Position numbers and translations under genes: made by a program. From NCBI RefSeq assembly GCF_000315055.1, contig NZ_BAER01000039.1:1-51819 (forward strand): a stretch of DNA of 51,819 nt, read 5' to 3'. The notes under the pieces are model-generated. The model did not search any database. It had not been told where the DNA came from and saw only the letters and a list, made by a program, of their open reading frames with translations. Below, piece after piece: positions 1 to 9,790 of this stretch. Position 1 is the first letter of the stretch, and every line of letters starts with the position of its first letter. Source of the DNA: Paraglaciecola polaris LMG 21857. GTDB taxonomy: Bacteria; Pseudomonadota; Gammaproteobacteria; Enterobacterales; Alteromonadaceae.

Positions 1-3000
1 GCACCAAGGGTTACCGAATCACGATTCGATTCGAGCTCTACCACTAAGGCTGGCTCAACAATATCAATATCTAAGGTATTAGGACCTGCTGACGCACCGC
101 CGCCTGTAACGTTCACTGCATTTTGCAACGTAGTACCTTGAACATTACTTGGATCATCAATAACGGTCGCCACAACGCTAACTACAAAACTGTCATTAGT
201 ATTATCTGCATCAGCGATGTTACTCACCGTGCCTAAATCGATCGTCACAAGGTTGTTACCATCTGCTGTACCGTTCACATCGCCGGTAAAAGTTAAATGG
301 CTGCCAGCACTAATCGAGCTAGACTCGAAACGCAAATTGTCAGGTAACTCATTGCTGATGATGAGGTTGGCTATGTCTCCTTCCACTACATCAACGCGCA
401 AATCGATAGTCACCGTATCGCCAATAGTCACATCGTTCGTCACATGTGCAGAATTAAGTGAAGATTGCACCGCTAACGTATTAGATAGTGTGAGATCACT
501 GCTGGCTATTTCGTTGTAATTATTAAGCAGTGCGTTGTCATCATCGTCACTACTAGCAGTAGAGCCATCGCGACCTTGTCCATTTGGTTGGCTTGCATAC
601 GTAGCAGTGAAATCATTGGCTAATACATCACCTGCATTGGCACTATTGCTCACCACAACATCGTAGGTCAGTGTTATAACACCGCTTGGTGGGAAGTCGA
701 CCGTGGCCAACTGCAACGTATCTCCGTTGGCATTAGTCGTTACTTGGGTAAAGTTACTATCAGTAACGGGCGTGTTACCAGATTCAAGCACAACCAGATC
801 TGAAGTGTTAGTTAGCACGATATTACTGAAAGCACTGCCGCTACCGGTGCCGTCTGGCGAACCCAGTAAACCCGCATCAATCAAACTTGCCAAATCCACT
901 GAGTATGCTGTGGCATCAGAAGAAGTATTGGTGATGATAGTCTGATAAGAAATCGTATCTCCCGCATCACTGCCTGTTGCACCAGCGGTAATAGTTTGTT
1001 GAATATCTAAGTTCGCTTCAATAACGGTTACCGTTTCGACATTATTTGGAAGCGGCATACTTGCACCGTCGTAACCCAATTCAGCCTCAGCTTCTAGCGT
1101 GGTCCCGTTTTGATTAGCCAATATGTTATCAACAACAACATCAATTTCTATGGTGATCACTTGTGCTGTAGTTGCACTGTTAGTAATAGTGCCAAAATCT
1201 AACAACAATGGATTGGTTGACGTATCAGGAGAGGTATTTGGCGAATTAGAGGTCCCAAAATCATTAACTGGAAGCGTCACATTAATTGGCGTTCCACTGT
1301 AGATTAAGCCGCTTGGTAGGCTTAATGAGTACTCGAAATTATCGGTAGTACCAGTAGGAATACTAAAGGTTGCCGTCATGGTAACGGTCTCACCAATATG
1401 AGCATTTTCGCTGGACGTCACCAAAGACACAGTGGGCTTACCAGCAGTAATGACTTCACTGGCCATTGCAGTTAAATTATTTACCGCCTGACCTAAGTCA
1501 TTGTCGGTTTGTGTGCCATTTCGCTCGCCGGTATCGGTTCCTGCATTGCCAGGTGTCGCATCTGCGGTACCATTGTTACTTGGTAAACTTGTCACACTTG
1601 CCGTCGCGGTGTTAGTCACTTCTTCTTCAAAACCGATAGCGGGATCCACTTGAGCGGTAAAAACCACCTCAACTGACTCACCTGGTGCGATGTAACGTTC
1701 TGACGCTGCCAAACAGCTACTATCAAATGTAAGAGCACTTCCGCTGAAACTCGCACATGCTGCGATATCAACATCGCCGCGAGATAGGGTTGCACTACTG
1801 ATAGCCGGAGATCCCAATCGTGCTGGTAGCGTGTCTTCTATTAACCACTCCCAGCCGCGAGTCACATTAGCACCGTCTGTGTTAGTGGCCGTTAAGGTAT
1901 AAGTCACCGTATCACCGCCATCAACGCTATCGGGCATGGCTACATTAGCGAGGGTTATATTAGGCAGTGCAACCTTTGAAGCAGCTTGAGTTGAGTCCGC
2001 TTGGGCAGCATCTGCCTGGTTATCGTAATGGACTCGGCCCGTTAAGGTTTTACTTTCAGAACGATTATTATCTGTGGTGTTAAGTACTAAAGCCTCAAAA
2101 GTAACAATGATTTTTTCGTCGTTGGCATCATCGTCGGCATTTGTTACATCACCGAGATCAAACGCTAAAACCTGATTATTGAAAGTCGCAGCATATGAGG
2201 TGTTTGAGGCTCCAAGTACTCCGCTTGTTGCACCTGTTAGGCTAGTGTCAAATTCCCCTCTAATAAGAGCACTATTAGTCACATATTGAAATCCGACAGG
2301 CAAAGTCACTTCAATTATGGAGTTACTGCCCGTTTCATTGGTTACCCCTTCAGGTAACGTGACCTCAAACTCGTACGTTGCAATTTCACCTACAGCGAAT
2401 TCCACTGTGCCTGAGTCTGCCGTCCATGCTTCACTAGAATCAATAAGAGTAATTGAATCAGCGGTTGGGTTAGCCGTATTCACATTGGTACTGTTTGCGT
2501 TTGAACTGTCTCGTTCGACGGCTGTGGTGCCGTCTTGACTATCCCCAGTAGCCGATGCATTTATGCTATAAGTCGCGCCACTTTGTACATCATCTTTTAC
2601 TACTGCTGTGTAGGTAAAAGTAACACTATCGCCGGCGGCTAAGCTGCCTGAATCTAAAGAATAGGTGACGTTCGGGCTTGAGTAAGCATAGGTATAACCC
2701 GGTTCGGTTGTACTTTGTACAGCAGAAGCTAAATCAAAAATATCCGAATTCAGCGCGCTAGATACGACCACATCATAGGCAGGTGCAGTACCTGTATTCT
2801 CGACGCTCACAGTCGTGGTGACTATGTCGCCGGCCTGCAGATTACTAGAAGGACTGGCTGACGTTGTTGTCACTAAAACATGTTCAGTGAAATCTCTAGC
2901 AACCGCAGAAGTAACGTTACTGCCGGTTTTGCCCGTGTAGTTTAAGCTACTATTTATTCGCTTGTTTTGCCCTTCTGAAGTCGCGCTATTCGCGGCATCA

Positions 3001-5618
3001 TCTTCTACTAAGGCCTGTACGGTAAATGTAAAGGTATTATTGTTGTCATCATTATCTTCGTTCACAACGGTCGTTGCTGAGTCATCAAAAGCGATATTGA
3101 TAGTTTGACGAGTAGCAACAGTGCCTGAGGTCGTTGCAGTCGGTGTTGTATCAACAGTGCCGCCAAATCCACTGTCATCTACACTGACGCTAAGCACCAC
3201 ATAAGAAAGGCCCGCGGGTAATTTTAGTGCTAACGTTAAATCGGGTGTTTCGCCCTCTGGCAATGTCACACTAGTAACATAGGTAACAGTATCGCCGACT
3301 ACAAAATTACTACCGTCTCCGTTAGGAGAAATTGACGCGATAGTGGTGGTAATCTCTGGTCCATCAACCACCAATTCTGTTGTAGCCACCTCGGTTGGGA
3401 ATGCCGTTGCATCTGTGTTGCTCGCCCATACTGTGTTGGTAACCGACTCAATTTCTTGACGAGGAGTGACATCAGCAGAAACCGTGCGTGTGTAGGCGAT
3501 CACTACAACACTGCCGGCCGGCAAAGGATTATCTAGTTTAAAATCACCGCCTGCTAAAGTGCCGGTATAAGCTGTAATAGTACTGCCATCAATAGTTACT
3601 TCGGTCAGCACCGCATTATCAAGCCCTGTCGCTGCAGGGGAAGATGCGGTCACATCGTAAGCTGGTGCACCGCCATCATTGGTAATAGTCAGGGTGTAGC
3701 TAATGACATCGCCTGCATCCACAATGTCATCCACAATGTCATCTTCGAATACCACAGATAATTCAGGGGCGCGAACAGTTAACGAGCTGCCTTTAAGGCT
3801 CACGGCTTGTCCATTCTGGGTGCTACTCGTAGCGCCCTGAAACAAGTTAGTTAATTCTAGTCCATCAGCAAAAGGTTCATCGGACACCGTCACCGTGACA
3901 TCGACTGCGATAATTTTGGTTTCGGTACTTGTGAGGTTTGGCCACTCAATGCGCAACACATTAGAGCCTACATCCCTCGTAATGCTACTCGGTGTTAAAT
4001 TCGCCGTATCCGTGGGCGACAACACAATGTCGGTTCCAAAAGCCAAATTAAGATCATTAACATCGAAAATAGGCAGTGGGAAATAATCTTCAAACACTAT
4101 GGCGCTGGTATCCCCAGACGGGATTTCCATTGATAGCCTAAATGTTACGTTTGATTGAGGTGCATATTCTGTGACGGGGTTAACAATGATTTTCGAACTT
4201 GTGATGTTTTCCACGATGACTGAGTCTGTCGAACCATCAGTACAAGAAGCAGCCCCTGCCACTAAGCCATATTCAGCACTGGTATTCGTTGCTAGATTGT
4301 CATTTGCCAATACAGGATCACCGGTTGACGTATATGTTTGCTCCACCGTCACTGTGTAAACAATTGTCACTTCCGTGCCCGCGGCTAAGTTACCCGCGAC
4401 GGCATGAACATCATAAACAACCGTTGTGGTACCGTCCCCGTTCGCAACCACATTTGGCTCTATAACAACATCTACACCTATGGTCATTGAGTTGTGACTA
4501 GTAAAGCGTAGACCGTCATCTAGTACATCGGTTACGATAAGCGCATTAGCCGTTTCGTAGTCTGATAGCTGAATGCGGTTGGTAACGGTAAAGGTGTCGC
4601 CTGGCACAAGAATTTCTTTAGAGTGACTTTGTTGTATGGCTAAATGTTTAGCGGTAAAACTGCTGTCCTGTGAAGATTGTGCTAACGAAGAGCCTGCAGG
4701 AAACTCACTATCAAAGGTGCTGGAATGGGTAATAGGTAACACGGCACAAGTCGCACCGTTTAACACATCACCCACATAAACAGAATAATTAAGTGTTGCA
4801 TCGGTTTGTGAGGCACTACCTGCAATATTAGTACAGCTGCCTTGCACCTGACCATTAACTTCATCAGCTGCAGGCTCGCTGCTGATTGCACAACCATTGC
4901 CACCATTAAACGTAGCCGATGCAACAAAGGCGGATGAGCTGCTTAAATTATCAACTATTTGCGGCGAGGTTAAGGTTTTACCATCCGCCACATCGATCAC
5001 ATGATTAAAGGACACTTCAAAGCCAGCGCCAGGCACACGCTCCGACTCAGATGCGTTATTAGTCACTGCATAGTTAACCACTGTAGGCGTTATGTCTGCG
5101 CTAACACTGGTTCCTTCAATTGGGCCATTGTCACCTGTCGCCGAATCGCCAAATTCATACACAGGTTGCAATGCAAGTGATAACGGCACACCAATGTCGG
5201 CACTGCCGTTTGCTGTTATACAGATCTCACTGGTGAGTGCTGGGCCACCCGCTACCACAGAGCCTGCGGGTAATGAGAATACGACTAACGTATCACCTTG
5301 TGTTCCTGTCACCTCTGTTTCGCTCTTTGGGTCGGCAAGGGTATTGTTTGGTGATGCGGCAAAGGTGCCGACAGTGGTGACAGTTACACTACTTCCGAAT
5401 GCAGTCACAGAATCAAGAGTGAGGTCTGGATCAATAAAAGCCCGTAAATACGGGCCAAAACCCGTTGTCCCTGCATTGCTAAAATCAGCCGCAAAACATA
5501 CCTGTTCACCGGAAAAAACTTCGTCTGGCAAGGTATTAGTAGTAGAGGGCGTCGCGCCGTAAGCTTGAAAAGCAACGAAAGCTACCGTGAGTAGGCTGGC
5601 TCTGAACGATCTGCGCAT
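1..5618 (-). CDS. Giant secreted DUF11-like repeat protein (3' end outside window)
   Basis: The reading frame is open from an ATG at 5618 to the window edge, giving at least 1872 residues with no stop, so the gene is partial. The N-terminus (MRRSFRASLLTVAFVAFQAYG) is a plausible Sec signal peptide with cleavage near AYG|A. The rest is Thr/Ser/Asp/Asn-rich and almost free of Lys. It is built of Ig-like repeats of two kinds. One kind carries GDxxxYTxxxTNxGxAPAYDV, as in DUF11 domains, near residues 635, 924, 1232 and 1551. The other carries GxTVTxxxxVxxPEG followed by LPxGLxY, near 487, 770, 1072, 1405 and 1728. Four cysteines are visible in the N-terminal 300 residues. A large cell-surface or exported structural protein or adhesin is inferred. 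The C-terminal anchor or secretion signal cannot be seen. The other frames here contain only short shadow ORFs. Confidence 0.85.
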   Translation of the reverse strand, partial: MRRSFRASLLTVAFVAFQAYGATPSTTNTLPDEVFSGEQVCFAADFSNAGTTGFGPYLRAFIDPDLTLDSVTAFGSSVTVTTVGTFAASPNNTLADPKSETEVTGTQGDTLVVFSLPAGSVVAGGPALTSEICITANGSADIGVPLSLALQPVYEFGDSATGDNGPIEGTSVSADITPTVVNYAVTNNASESERVPGAGFEVSFNHVIDVADGKTLTSPQIVDNLSSSSAFVASATFNGGNGCAISSEPAADEVNGQVQGSCTNIAGSASQTDATLNYSVYVGDVLNGATCAVLPITHSSTFDSEFPAGSSLAQSSQDSSFTAKHLAIQQSHSKEILVPGDTFTVTNRIQLSDYETANALIVTDVLDDGLRFTSHNSMTIGVDVVIEPNVVANGDGTTTVVYDVHAVAGNLAAGTEVTIVYTVTVEQTYTSTGDPVLANDNLATNTSAEYGLVAGAASCTDGSTDSVIVENITSSKIIVNPVTEYAPQSNVTFRLSMEIPSGDTSAIVFEDYFPLPIFDVNDLNLAFGTDIVLSPTDTANLTPSSITRDVGSNVLRIEWPNLTSTETKIIAVDVTVTVSDEPFADGLELTNLFQGATSSTQNGQAVSLKGSSLTVRAPELSVVFEDDIVDDIVDAGDVISYTLTITNDGGAPAYDVTASSPAATGLDNAVLTEVTIDGSTITAYTGTLAGGDFKLDNPLPAGSVVVIAYTRTVSADVTPRQEIESVTNTVWASNTDATAFPTEVATTELVVDGPEITTTIASISPNGDGSNFVVGDTVTYVTSVTLPEGETPDLTLALKLPAGLSYVVLSVSVDDSGFGGTVDTTPTATTSGTVATRQTINIAFDDSATTVVNEDNDDNNNTFTFTVQALVEDDAANSATSEGQNKRINSSLNYTGKTGSNVTSAVARDFTEHVLVTTTSASPSSNLQAGDIVTTTVSVENTGTAPAYDVVVSSALNSDIFDLASAVQSTTEPGYTYAYSSPNVTYSLDSGSLAAGDSVTFTYTAVVKDDVQSGATYSINASATGDSQDGTTAVERDSSNANSTNVNTANPTADSITLIDSSEAWTADSGTVEFAVGEIATYEFEVTLPEGVTNETGSNSIIEVTLPVGFQYVTNSALIRGEFDTSLTGATSGVLGASNTSYAATFNNQVLAFDLGDVTNADDDANDEKIIVTFEALVLNTTDNNRSESKTLTGRVHYDNQADAAQADSTQAASKVALPNITLANVAMPDSVDGGDTVTYTLTATNTDGANVTRGWEWLIEDTLPARLGSPAISSATLSRGDVDIAACASFSGSALTFDSSCLAASERYIAPGESVEVVFTAQVDPAIGFEEEVTNTATASVTSLPSNNGTADATPGNAGTDTGERNGTQTDNDLGQAVNNLTAMASEVITAGKPTVSLVTSSENAHIGETVTMTATFSIPTGTTDNFEYSLSLPSGLIYSGTPINVTLPVNDFGTSNSPNTSPDTSTNPLLLDFGTITNSATTAQVITIEIDVVVDNILANQNGTTLEAEAELGYDGASMPLPNNVETVTVIEANLDIQQTITAGATGSDAGDTISYQTIITNTSSDATAYSVDLASLIDAGLLGSPDGTGSGSAFSNIVLTNTSDLVVLESGNTPVTDSNFTQVTTNANGDTLQLATVDFPPSGVITLTYDVVVSNSANAGDVLANDFTATYASQPNGQGRDGSTASSDDDDNALLNNYNEIASSDLTLSNTLAVQSSLNSAHVTNDVTIGDTVTIDLRVDVVEGDIANLIISNELPDNLRFESSSISAGSHLTFTGDVNGTADGNNLVTIDLGTVSNIADADNTNDSFVVSVVATVIDDPSNVQGTTLQNAVNVTGGGASAGPNTLDIDIVEPALVVELESNRDSVTLG

Positions 5619-5858
5619 AGTGAGTCTTCATTTAGGCTAAAAATATCGTAAAATCTTAGCCTTAGGCATAAATTTATAACATTGAACTTTAGGTTATTCG
5701 ACAATAGTGCAAGAAAAACCGACACATCAAGGTCTGCTTGTTACACAGAGCGATTTCTGATTTTCGCTCGATAAAACCCTGTATAAAAAAAGCAAATAAA
5801 TTTGCCCCAAGTTAATAATTACTGCGTAATACCATTAACATTTTAGCAAGTGAGTCGT

Positions 5859-7484
5859 ATGTGTAATTTAAAATGCTGTTTCACATTAACCTTTTCAAGT
5901 TCAGCACTACTTCTTTTGTCAGCCTGTGGCGGTGGCAGCAACAGCAATAACTCTGTAGACCCACCTGTAGTGCCAACACCACAAACGAATGAACGCTGGG
6001 TTAGAGGCGTATTCGAAGATGAGTCGTTATTTAAAGATAGCTGCGCCGTCCCTCGAAACGGAGTAAGCAGCGTAACAGGTGACGCTTTCTCGGATGTCGT
6101 TGGTAATGTACAGGACGAAAAGCTTTGGCTCCGCTCATGGACGAATAACACTTATCTTTGGTATGACGAAATCGACGATAACGATCCGTCTAACTTTTCA
6201 GTATTGAGTTACTTCGCTCAATTAAAAACCGATTTTCGAACTGATTCGGGTTCATTCAAAGACAACTTCCATTTTTCGCAAGGAACTGAGGAATACCTAA
6301 CACGCACGCAAAGCGGTCTCACATTTGGTTATGGTCTTAGCTGGCAGTTCGTGCAAGCCACTGTTCCTAGAAAAATAATCGTTCGCTATACCGAGCCAGG
6401 CTCCCCTGCTGAGTTGGCAGGAATTGAACGGGGAGACGAGTTAATAGCGATAGACGCTATCGACTTTATCAGCACCGAAGATGCTAATGAAGTTGATGCC
6501 ATCAACCAAGCCTTGTTTCCGACCAGCACAGGGCAAAATGTTAACTTCACCATTCAAAAGCAAAATGGTGAGCAACGCAGTTATCAGCTATCACCAAGCA
6601 ATGTCCGCCTCTCTCCGGTGCGAAACTCAACGCTTTTATCAACGAATATAGGGACAGTAGGCTACGTCCAATTTAATAGTCATATTCAGAGCGCTCAAAG
6701 CCAGTTAATTTCAGCGTTCAATCTATTTAGTCAAAACAATGTGCAAGCTTTGGTGCTTGACATGCGCTACAACGGTGGCGGTTTGCTCTCTATGGCATCA
6801 CAACTTGCGTTTATGGTATCAGGACAGCAGCAAACAGATGGCCTTACCTTTGATGAACTCAAGTTCAATGATAAACACGCTACTTTTGATCCCATCACAG
6901 GAAGACGCATTCAAGCAACGCCCTTTTATGGGCGTGAAATAGATTATGACCAAGGTTTATTTACCTCAAACGCATTGCCTAGCTTGGGCTTAAATACAGT
7001 ATATGTACTCACGAGCGGTGCAACCTGCTCAGCCAGCGAAGCGCTGATTAATGGCCTTAGAGGAATAGATATTGAAGTGGTGCTGATGGGTGATACGACA
7101 TGCGGTAAGCCCTATGGCTTTTATCCGCAGGATAACTGCGGCACAACGTACTTCACAATACAGTTTCAAGGCAGTAATCAAAAAGGCTTTGGTGAATACG
7201 CGGATGGGTTTAGCCCCACGCTTACCCCAATATTTGAAGCGGATGTTCAAGGTTGTTTGGTAGAAGATGATTTTAGCCATGAGCTAGGCAGTGCTAATGA
7301 GGGAATGCTCAGTGCAGCACTTAATTACATGCAAACGGGAGAATGCCCTGTGCAAGCGTCATCAAAATCATTCAACGCAGCGCTATTATCACAGGGACCA
7401 AGGATCAGGACTACGTCAAGCGTTGTTGATGCAATCATTCTTGAAAACGCTATAAATCAGGTGATTACCGAACCCACTAACTAA
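5859..7484 (+). CDS. S41-family (C-terminal processing-like) peptidase, lipoprotein
   Basis: A predicted lipoprotein serine protease of the CtpA/Tsp type. Residues 1-23 form a lipoprotein signal ending in the lipobox LSAC (Cys23), followed by a Gly/Ser/Asn linker. A PDZ-like domain lies around residues 150-240 (GSPAELAGIERGDEL). The S41 core has LVLDMRYNGGG near residue 305. The catalytic pair is seen as Ser391 in CSASE and Lys417 in TTCGK. A 541-aa product is normal for this group. A GTG at 5850 would add three residues; I prefer the ATG at 5859, although neither has a strong Shine-Dalgarno. It is divergent from the giant repeat protein and converges on the S10 operon. The substrate is unknown; processing of the neighbouring repeat protein is only a guess. 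Confidence 0.88.
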   Translation: MCNLKCCFTLTFSSSALLLLSACGGGSNSNNSVDPPVVPTPQTNERWVRGVFEDESLFKDSCAVPRNGVSSVTGDAFSDVVGNVQDEKLWLRSWTNNTYLWYDEIDDNDPSNFSVLSYFAQLKTDFRTDSGSFKDNFHFSQGTEEYLTRTQSGLTFGYGLSWQFVQATVPRKIIVRYTEPGSPAELAGIERGDELIAIDAIDFISTEDANEVDAINQALFPTSTGQNVNFTIQKQNGEQRSYQLSPSNVRLSPVRNSTLLSTNIGTVGYVQFNSHIQSAQSQLISAFNLFSQNNVQALVLDMRYNGGGLLSMASQLAFMVSGQQQTDGLTFDELKFNDKHATFDPITGRRIQATPFYGREIDYDQGLFTSNALPSLGLNTVYVLTSGATCSASEALINGLRGIDIEVVLMGDTTCGKPYGFYPQDNCGTTYFTIQFQGSNQKGFGEYADGFSPTLTPIFEADVQGCLVEDDFSHELGSANEGMLSAALNYMQTGECPVQASSKSFNAALLSQGPRIRTTSSVVDAIILENAINQVITEPTN

Positions 7485-7541
7485 TGCGTCTAACTTCACT
7501 AGGAAAAGGACGTTCGCTTAAAAATTACTGCTCACATACAA

Positions 7542-7573
7542 AAAAGGCGCGACTCTTACGAGGCGCGCCTTTT
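7542..7573. terminator. Bidirectional terminator between S41 peptidase and rpsQ
   Basis: The stem AAAAGGCGCG/CGCGCCTTTT has an inner CTC/GAG stem and a TTAC loop. T runs follow on both strands. It can end both the plus-strand peptidase transcript and the minus-strand S10 operon. Confidence 0.9.
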
Positions 7574-7593
7574 AGCATAGTATCTAAAACTTA

Positions 7594-7845
7594 TTAAGCT
7601 TTAGTAACGATATTGACCAACATCCAGTTTTTGGATTTAGACAGAGGACGACATTCACGTACTGTTACTACGTCACCTTCGTTACATTGGTTAGTCTCGT
7701 CATGAGCGTGTAGCTTAGTAGTACGTTTAATGAACTTACCATAAATAGGGTGTTTCACTTTACGCTCTACCGCAACAGTAATGGTTTTATCCATTTTGTT
7801 GCTGACCACACGACCTTGTACTGTACGACTTGATTGTTCAGTCAT
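7594..7845 (-). CDS. rpsQ: 30S ribosomal protein S17
   Basis: Primary 16S rRNA-binding protein of the small subunit. The 83-aa product starts [21 protein letters not shown] and contains the OB-fold S17 signature including [13 protein letters not shown], at the usual length. It is the last gene of the S10 operon. Its ATG shares one base with the rpmC stop (TAATG), which suggests translational coupling. The operon terminator lies about 20 bases downstream, whereas in E. coli the spc operon (rplN onward) would follow here. Confidence 0.98.
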   Translation of the reverse strand: MTEQSSRTVQGRVVSNKMDKTITVAVERKVKHPIYGKFIKRTTKLHAHDETNQCNEGDVVTVRECRPLSKSKNWMLVNIVTKA

Positions 7846-8036
7846 TATGCAGCAGCCTTTTGAGTCAGAATGGTTTTAACACGCGCAATACTGCGACGTA
7901 CTTTACGAATTTGGTCAGTTTTTTCAAGCTGACCAGTACTCGCTTGCATACGTAGGTTGAATTGTTCACGAAGCAAATTAAGTAGCTCAGTGTTCAATTC
8001 TTCTACGCTTTTATCTTTCAGTTCTGTGGCTTTCAT
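7845..8036 (-). CDS. rpmC: 50S ribosomal protein L29
   Basis: Small helical large-subunit protein located near the exit tunnel. The 63-aa sequence has the L29 features LRxQ at residues 23-26 ([10 protein letters not shown]) and an RRxIARxKTIL C-terminal helix. It overlaps the flanking genes by single bases at both ends, the tight packing typical of this operon. Confidence 0.98.
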   Translation of the reverse strand: MKATELKDKSVEELNTELLNLLREQFNLRMQASTGQLEKTDQIRKVRRSIARVKTILTQKAAA

Positions 8037-8446
8037 TACATCACCGTCCGAGTTACAAAGGTGGTTTTAAACGGCAGTTTTGACGCGGCCAATTCAAACG
8101 CTTCGCGAGCTACTGATTCTGGAACACCTTCCATTTCATATAAAACACGACCTGGTTGAATTTGGCAAACCCAGTATTCAACGTTACCTTTACCTTTACC
8201 TTGACGCACTTCAAGAGGCTTCTCAGTAATTGGCTTGTCAGGGAAAACTCGAATCCAAATTTTACCTTGACGCTTAACGGCACGTGTCATAGCACGACGA
8301 GCTGCTTCGATTTGGCGTGCAGTCATACGACCACGGCCAACGGATTTTAGTCCGAACGTTCCAAAACTCACACTGTCACCAGCGGCATAGCCACGGTTAC
8401 GACCTTTGTGCATTTTACGGAACTTCATACGTTTAGGTTGTAACAT
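8036..8446 (-). CDS. rplP: 50S ribosomal protein L16
   Basis: Large-subunit protein near the A site and the base of the central protuberance. The 136-aa product begins [19 protein letters not shown] and contains GSVSFG-like and [13 protein letters not shown] segments. Length and sequence are close to E. coli L16. It starts two bases after the rpsC stop and overlaps rpmC by one base. Confidence 0.98.
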   Translation of the reverse strand: MLQPKRMKFRKMHKGRNRGYAAGDSVSFGTFGLKSVGRGRMTARQIEAARRAMTRAVKRQGKIWIRVFPDKPITEKPLEVRQGKGKGNVEYWVCQIQPGRVLYEMEGVPESVAREAFELAASKLPFKTTFVTRTVM

Positions 8447-8448
8447 AA

Positions 8449-9147
8449 TTAGCCCTCACGCTTAGGTGAACGGCCTTTCTTCTTAGGCTGAGCTGGTTGC
8501 TCTTGGGTAAGAGGCAATCCGCCTAATACTTCACCTTTGAAGATCCAGACCTTCACGCCAATGATACCGTAAGTTGTGTTAGCTTCTGATGTTGCATAGT
8601 CGATGTCAGCACGGAAAGTGTGTAATGGAACACGACCTTCACGATACCACTCGGCACGCGCAATCTCAGCACCGCCTAAACGGCCACTTACTTGAACTTT
8701 AATACCCTTGGCACCAATTCTCATCGCGTTTTGTACTGCGCGCTTCATAGCACGACGGAACATTACACGACGCTCTAACTGACTAGCAATGCTGTCAGCA
8801 ACTAGTTGACCGTCTAATTCAGGCTTGCGTACTTCAGCGATGTTAATCTGAGCAGGCACGCCGGCCAACTTAGATACATGCTTACGTAGCTTTTCAACGT
8901 CTTCACCTTTCTTACCGATTACAACGCCAGGGCGAGCAGTGTGAATAGTCACACGGATGCTTTTCGCTGGACGTTCAATAACGATCTTAGAAAGAGAAGC
9001 AGTTTTAAGTGCCTTAGTCAGATACTGACGTACCTGATGATCATTAAACAAGTTATCTGCATAATCTGCAGTATTAGCGTACCAGGTAGATGTCCATGGT
9101 TTGCTGATACCCAGGCGTATGCCTGTAGGATGTACCTTCTGTCCCAT
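8449..9147 (-). CDS. rpsC: 30S ribosomal protein S3
   Basis: Small-subunit head protein forming part of the mRNA entry site. The 232-aa product begins [14 protein letters not shown], has the type II KH domain with [14 protein letters not shown] around residues 74-87, and has the C-terminal [21 protein letters not shown] block. The lysine-rich tail is usual. RBS GGAGAA is seen just upstream of the ATG. Confidence 0.98.
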   Translation of the reverse strand: MGQKVHPTGIRLGISKPWTSTWYANTADYADNLFNDHQVRQYLTKALKTASLSKIVIERPAKSIRVTIHTARPGVVIGKKGEDVEKLRKHVSKLAGVPAQINIAEVRKPELDGQLVADSIASQLERRVMFRRAMKRAVQNAMRIGAKGIKVQVSGRLGGAEIARAEWYREGRVPLHTFRADIDYATSEANTTYGIIGVKVWIFKGEVLGGLPLTQEQPAQPKKKGRSPKREG

Positions 9148-9156
9148 TATCTTCTC

Positions 9157-9489
9157 CTAGTTATCAGCCACAACAACGGTGATGTGACTGCTACGCTTAA
9201 ATATACGATCAGCACGGCCTTTGGCTCTTGGCTTGATACGCTTCATTGTTGGGCCTTCATCAACGAAAACTTTTGCGACAGTCAATTCATCGATGTCTGC
9301 GCCTTCGTTATGTTCGGCGTTCGCAATTGCTGATTCTAATACTTTTTTGATTAGACCGGCACTTTTCTTCGGGCTATAAGCCAAAAGCTCAAGTGCTTTT
9401 TCAACATGTAAACCGCGAATTTGATCTGCAACCAAGCGTGCCTTTTGAGCCGAGGTACGGGCATGGCGATGTGTAGCTAATGCTTCCAT
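9157..9489 (-). CDS. rplV: 50S ribosomal protein L22
   Basis: Large-subunit protein with a beta-hairpin that lines the exit tunnel. The 110-aa product carries [17 protein letters not shown] at residues 9-25 and the hairpin [17 protein letters not shown] at the C-terminal half. It is E. coli-like in length and lies between rpsS and rpsC with short spacers. Confidence 0.98.
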   Translation of the reverse strand: MEALATHRHARTSAQKARLVADQIRGLHVEKALELLAYSPKKSAGLIKKVLESAIANAEHNEGADIDELTVAKVFVDEGPTMKRIKPRAKGRADRIFKRSSHITVVVADN

Positions 9490-9499
9490 ATTTTATCCC

Positions 9500-9775
9500 C
9501 TATCTCTTAGCTTTCTTATCCGCGACATGGCCGCGGTAAGTACGCGTTGGCGCAAATTCGCCCAACTTATGGCCGACCATTTCGTCACTGACGAAAACTG
9601 GAACGTGCTGGCGACCGTTATGGACCGCAATGGTCAACCCAATCATATCTGGGATGATCATAGAACGACGAGACCAAGTTTTGATTGGTTTCTTGTCGTT
9701 CTTTTCCACTGCAGCCTCAACCTTCTTCAGCAAGTGGAGGTCAATAAATGGACCTTTCTTGAGAGAACGTGGCAT
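9500..9775 (-). CDS. rpsS: 30S ribosomal protein S19
   Basis: Small-subunit head protein that pairs with S13. The 91-aa product starts [18 protein letters not shown] and includes [22 protein letters not shown] and [16 protein letters not shown], the S19 signature. It sits 15 bases after rplB. Confidence 0.98.
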   Translation of the reverse strand: MPRSLKKGPFIDLHLLKKVEAAVEKNDKKPIKTWSRRSMIIPDMIGLTIAVHNGRQHVPVFVSDEMVGHKLGEFAPTRTYRGHVADKKAKR

Positions 9776-9790
9776 GGTGAATCCTCGCTG

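Noticed and set aside
217-5562. Several plus-strand ORFs of 60-156 codons inside the giant repeat gene
   Set aside because: They are antisense to a continuous, repeat-rich minus-strand coding frame and have no recognisable family features.
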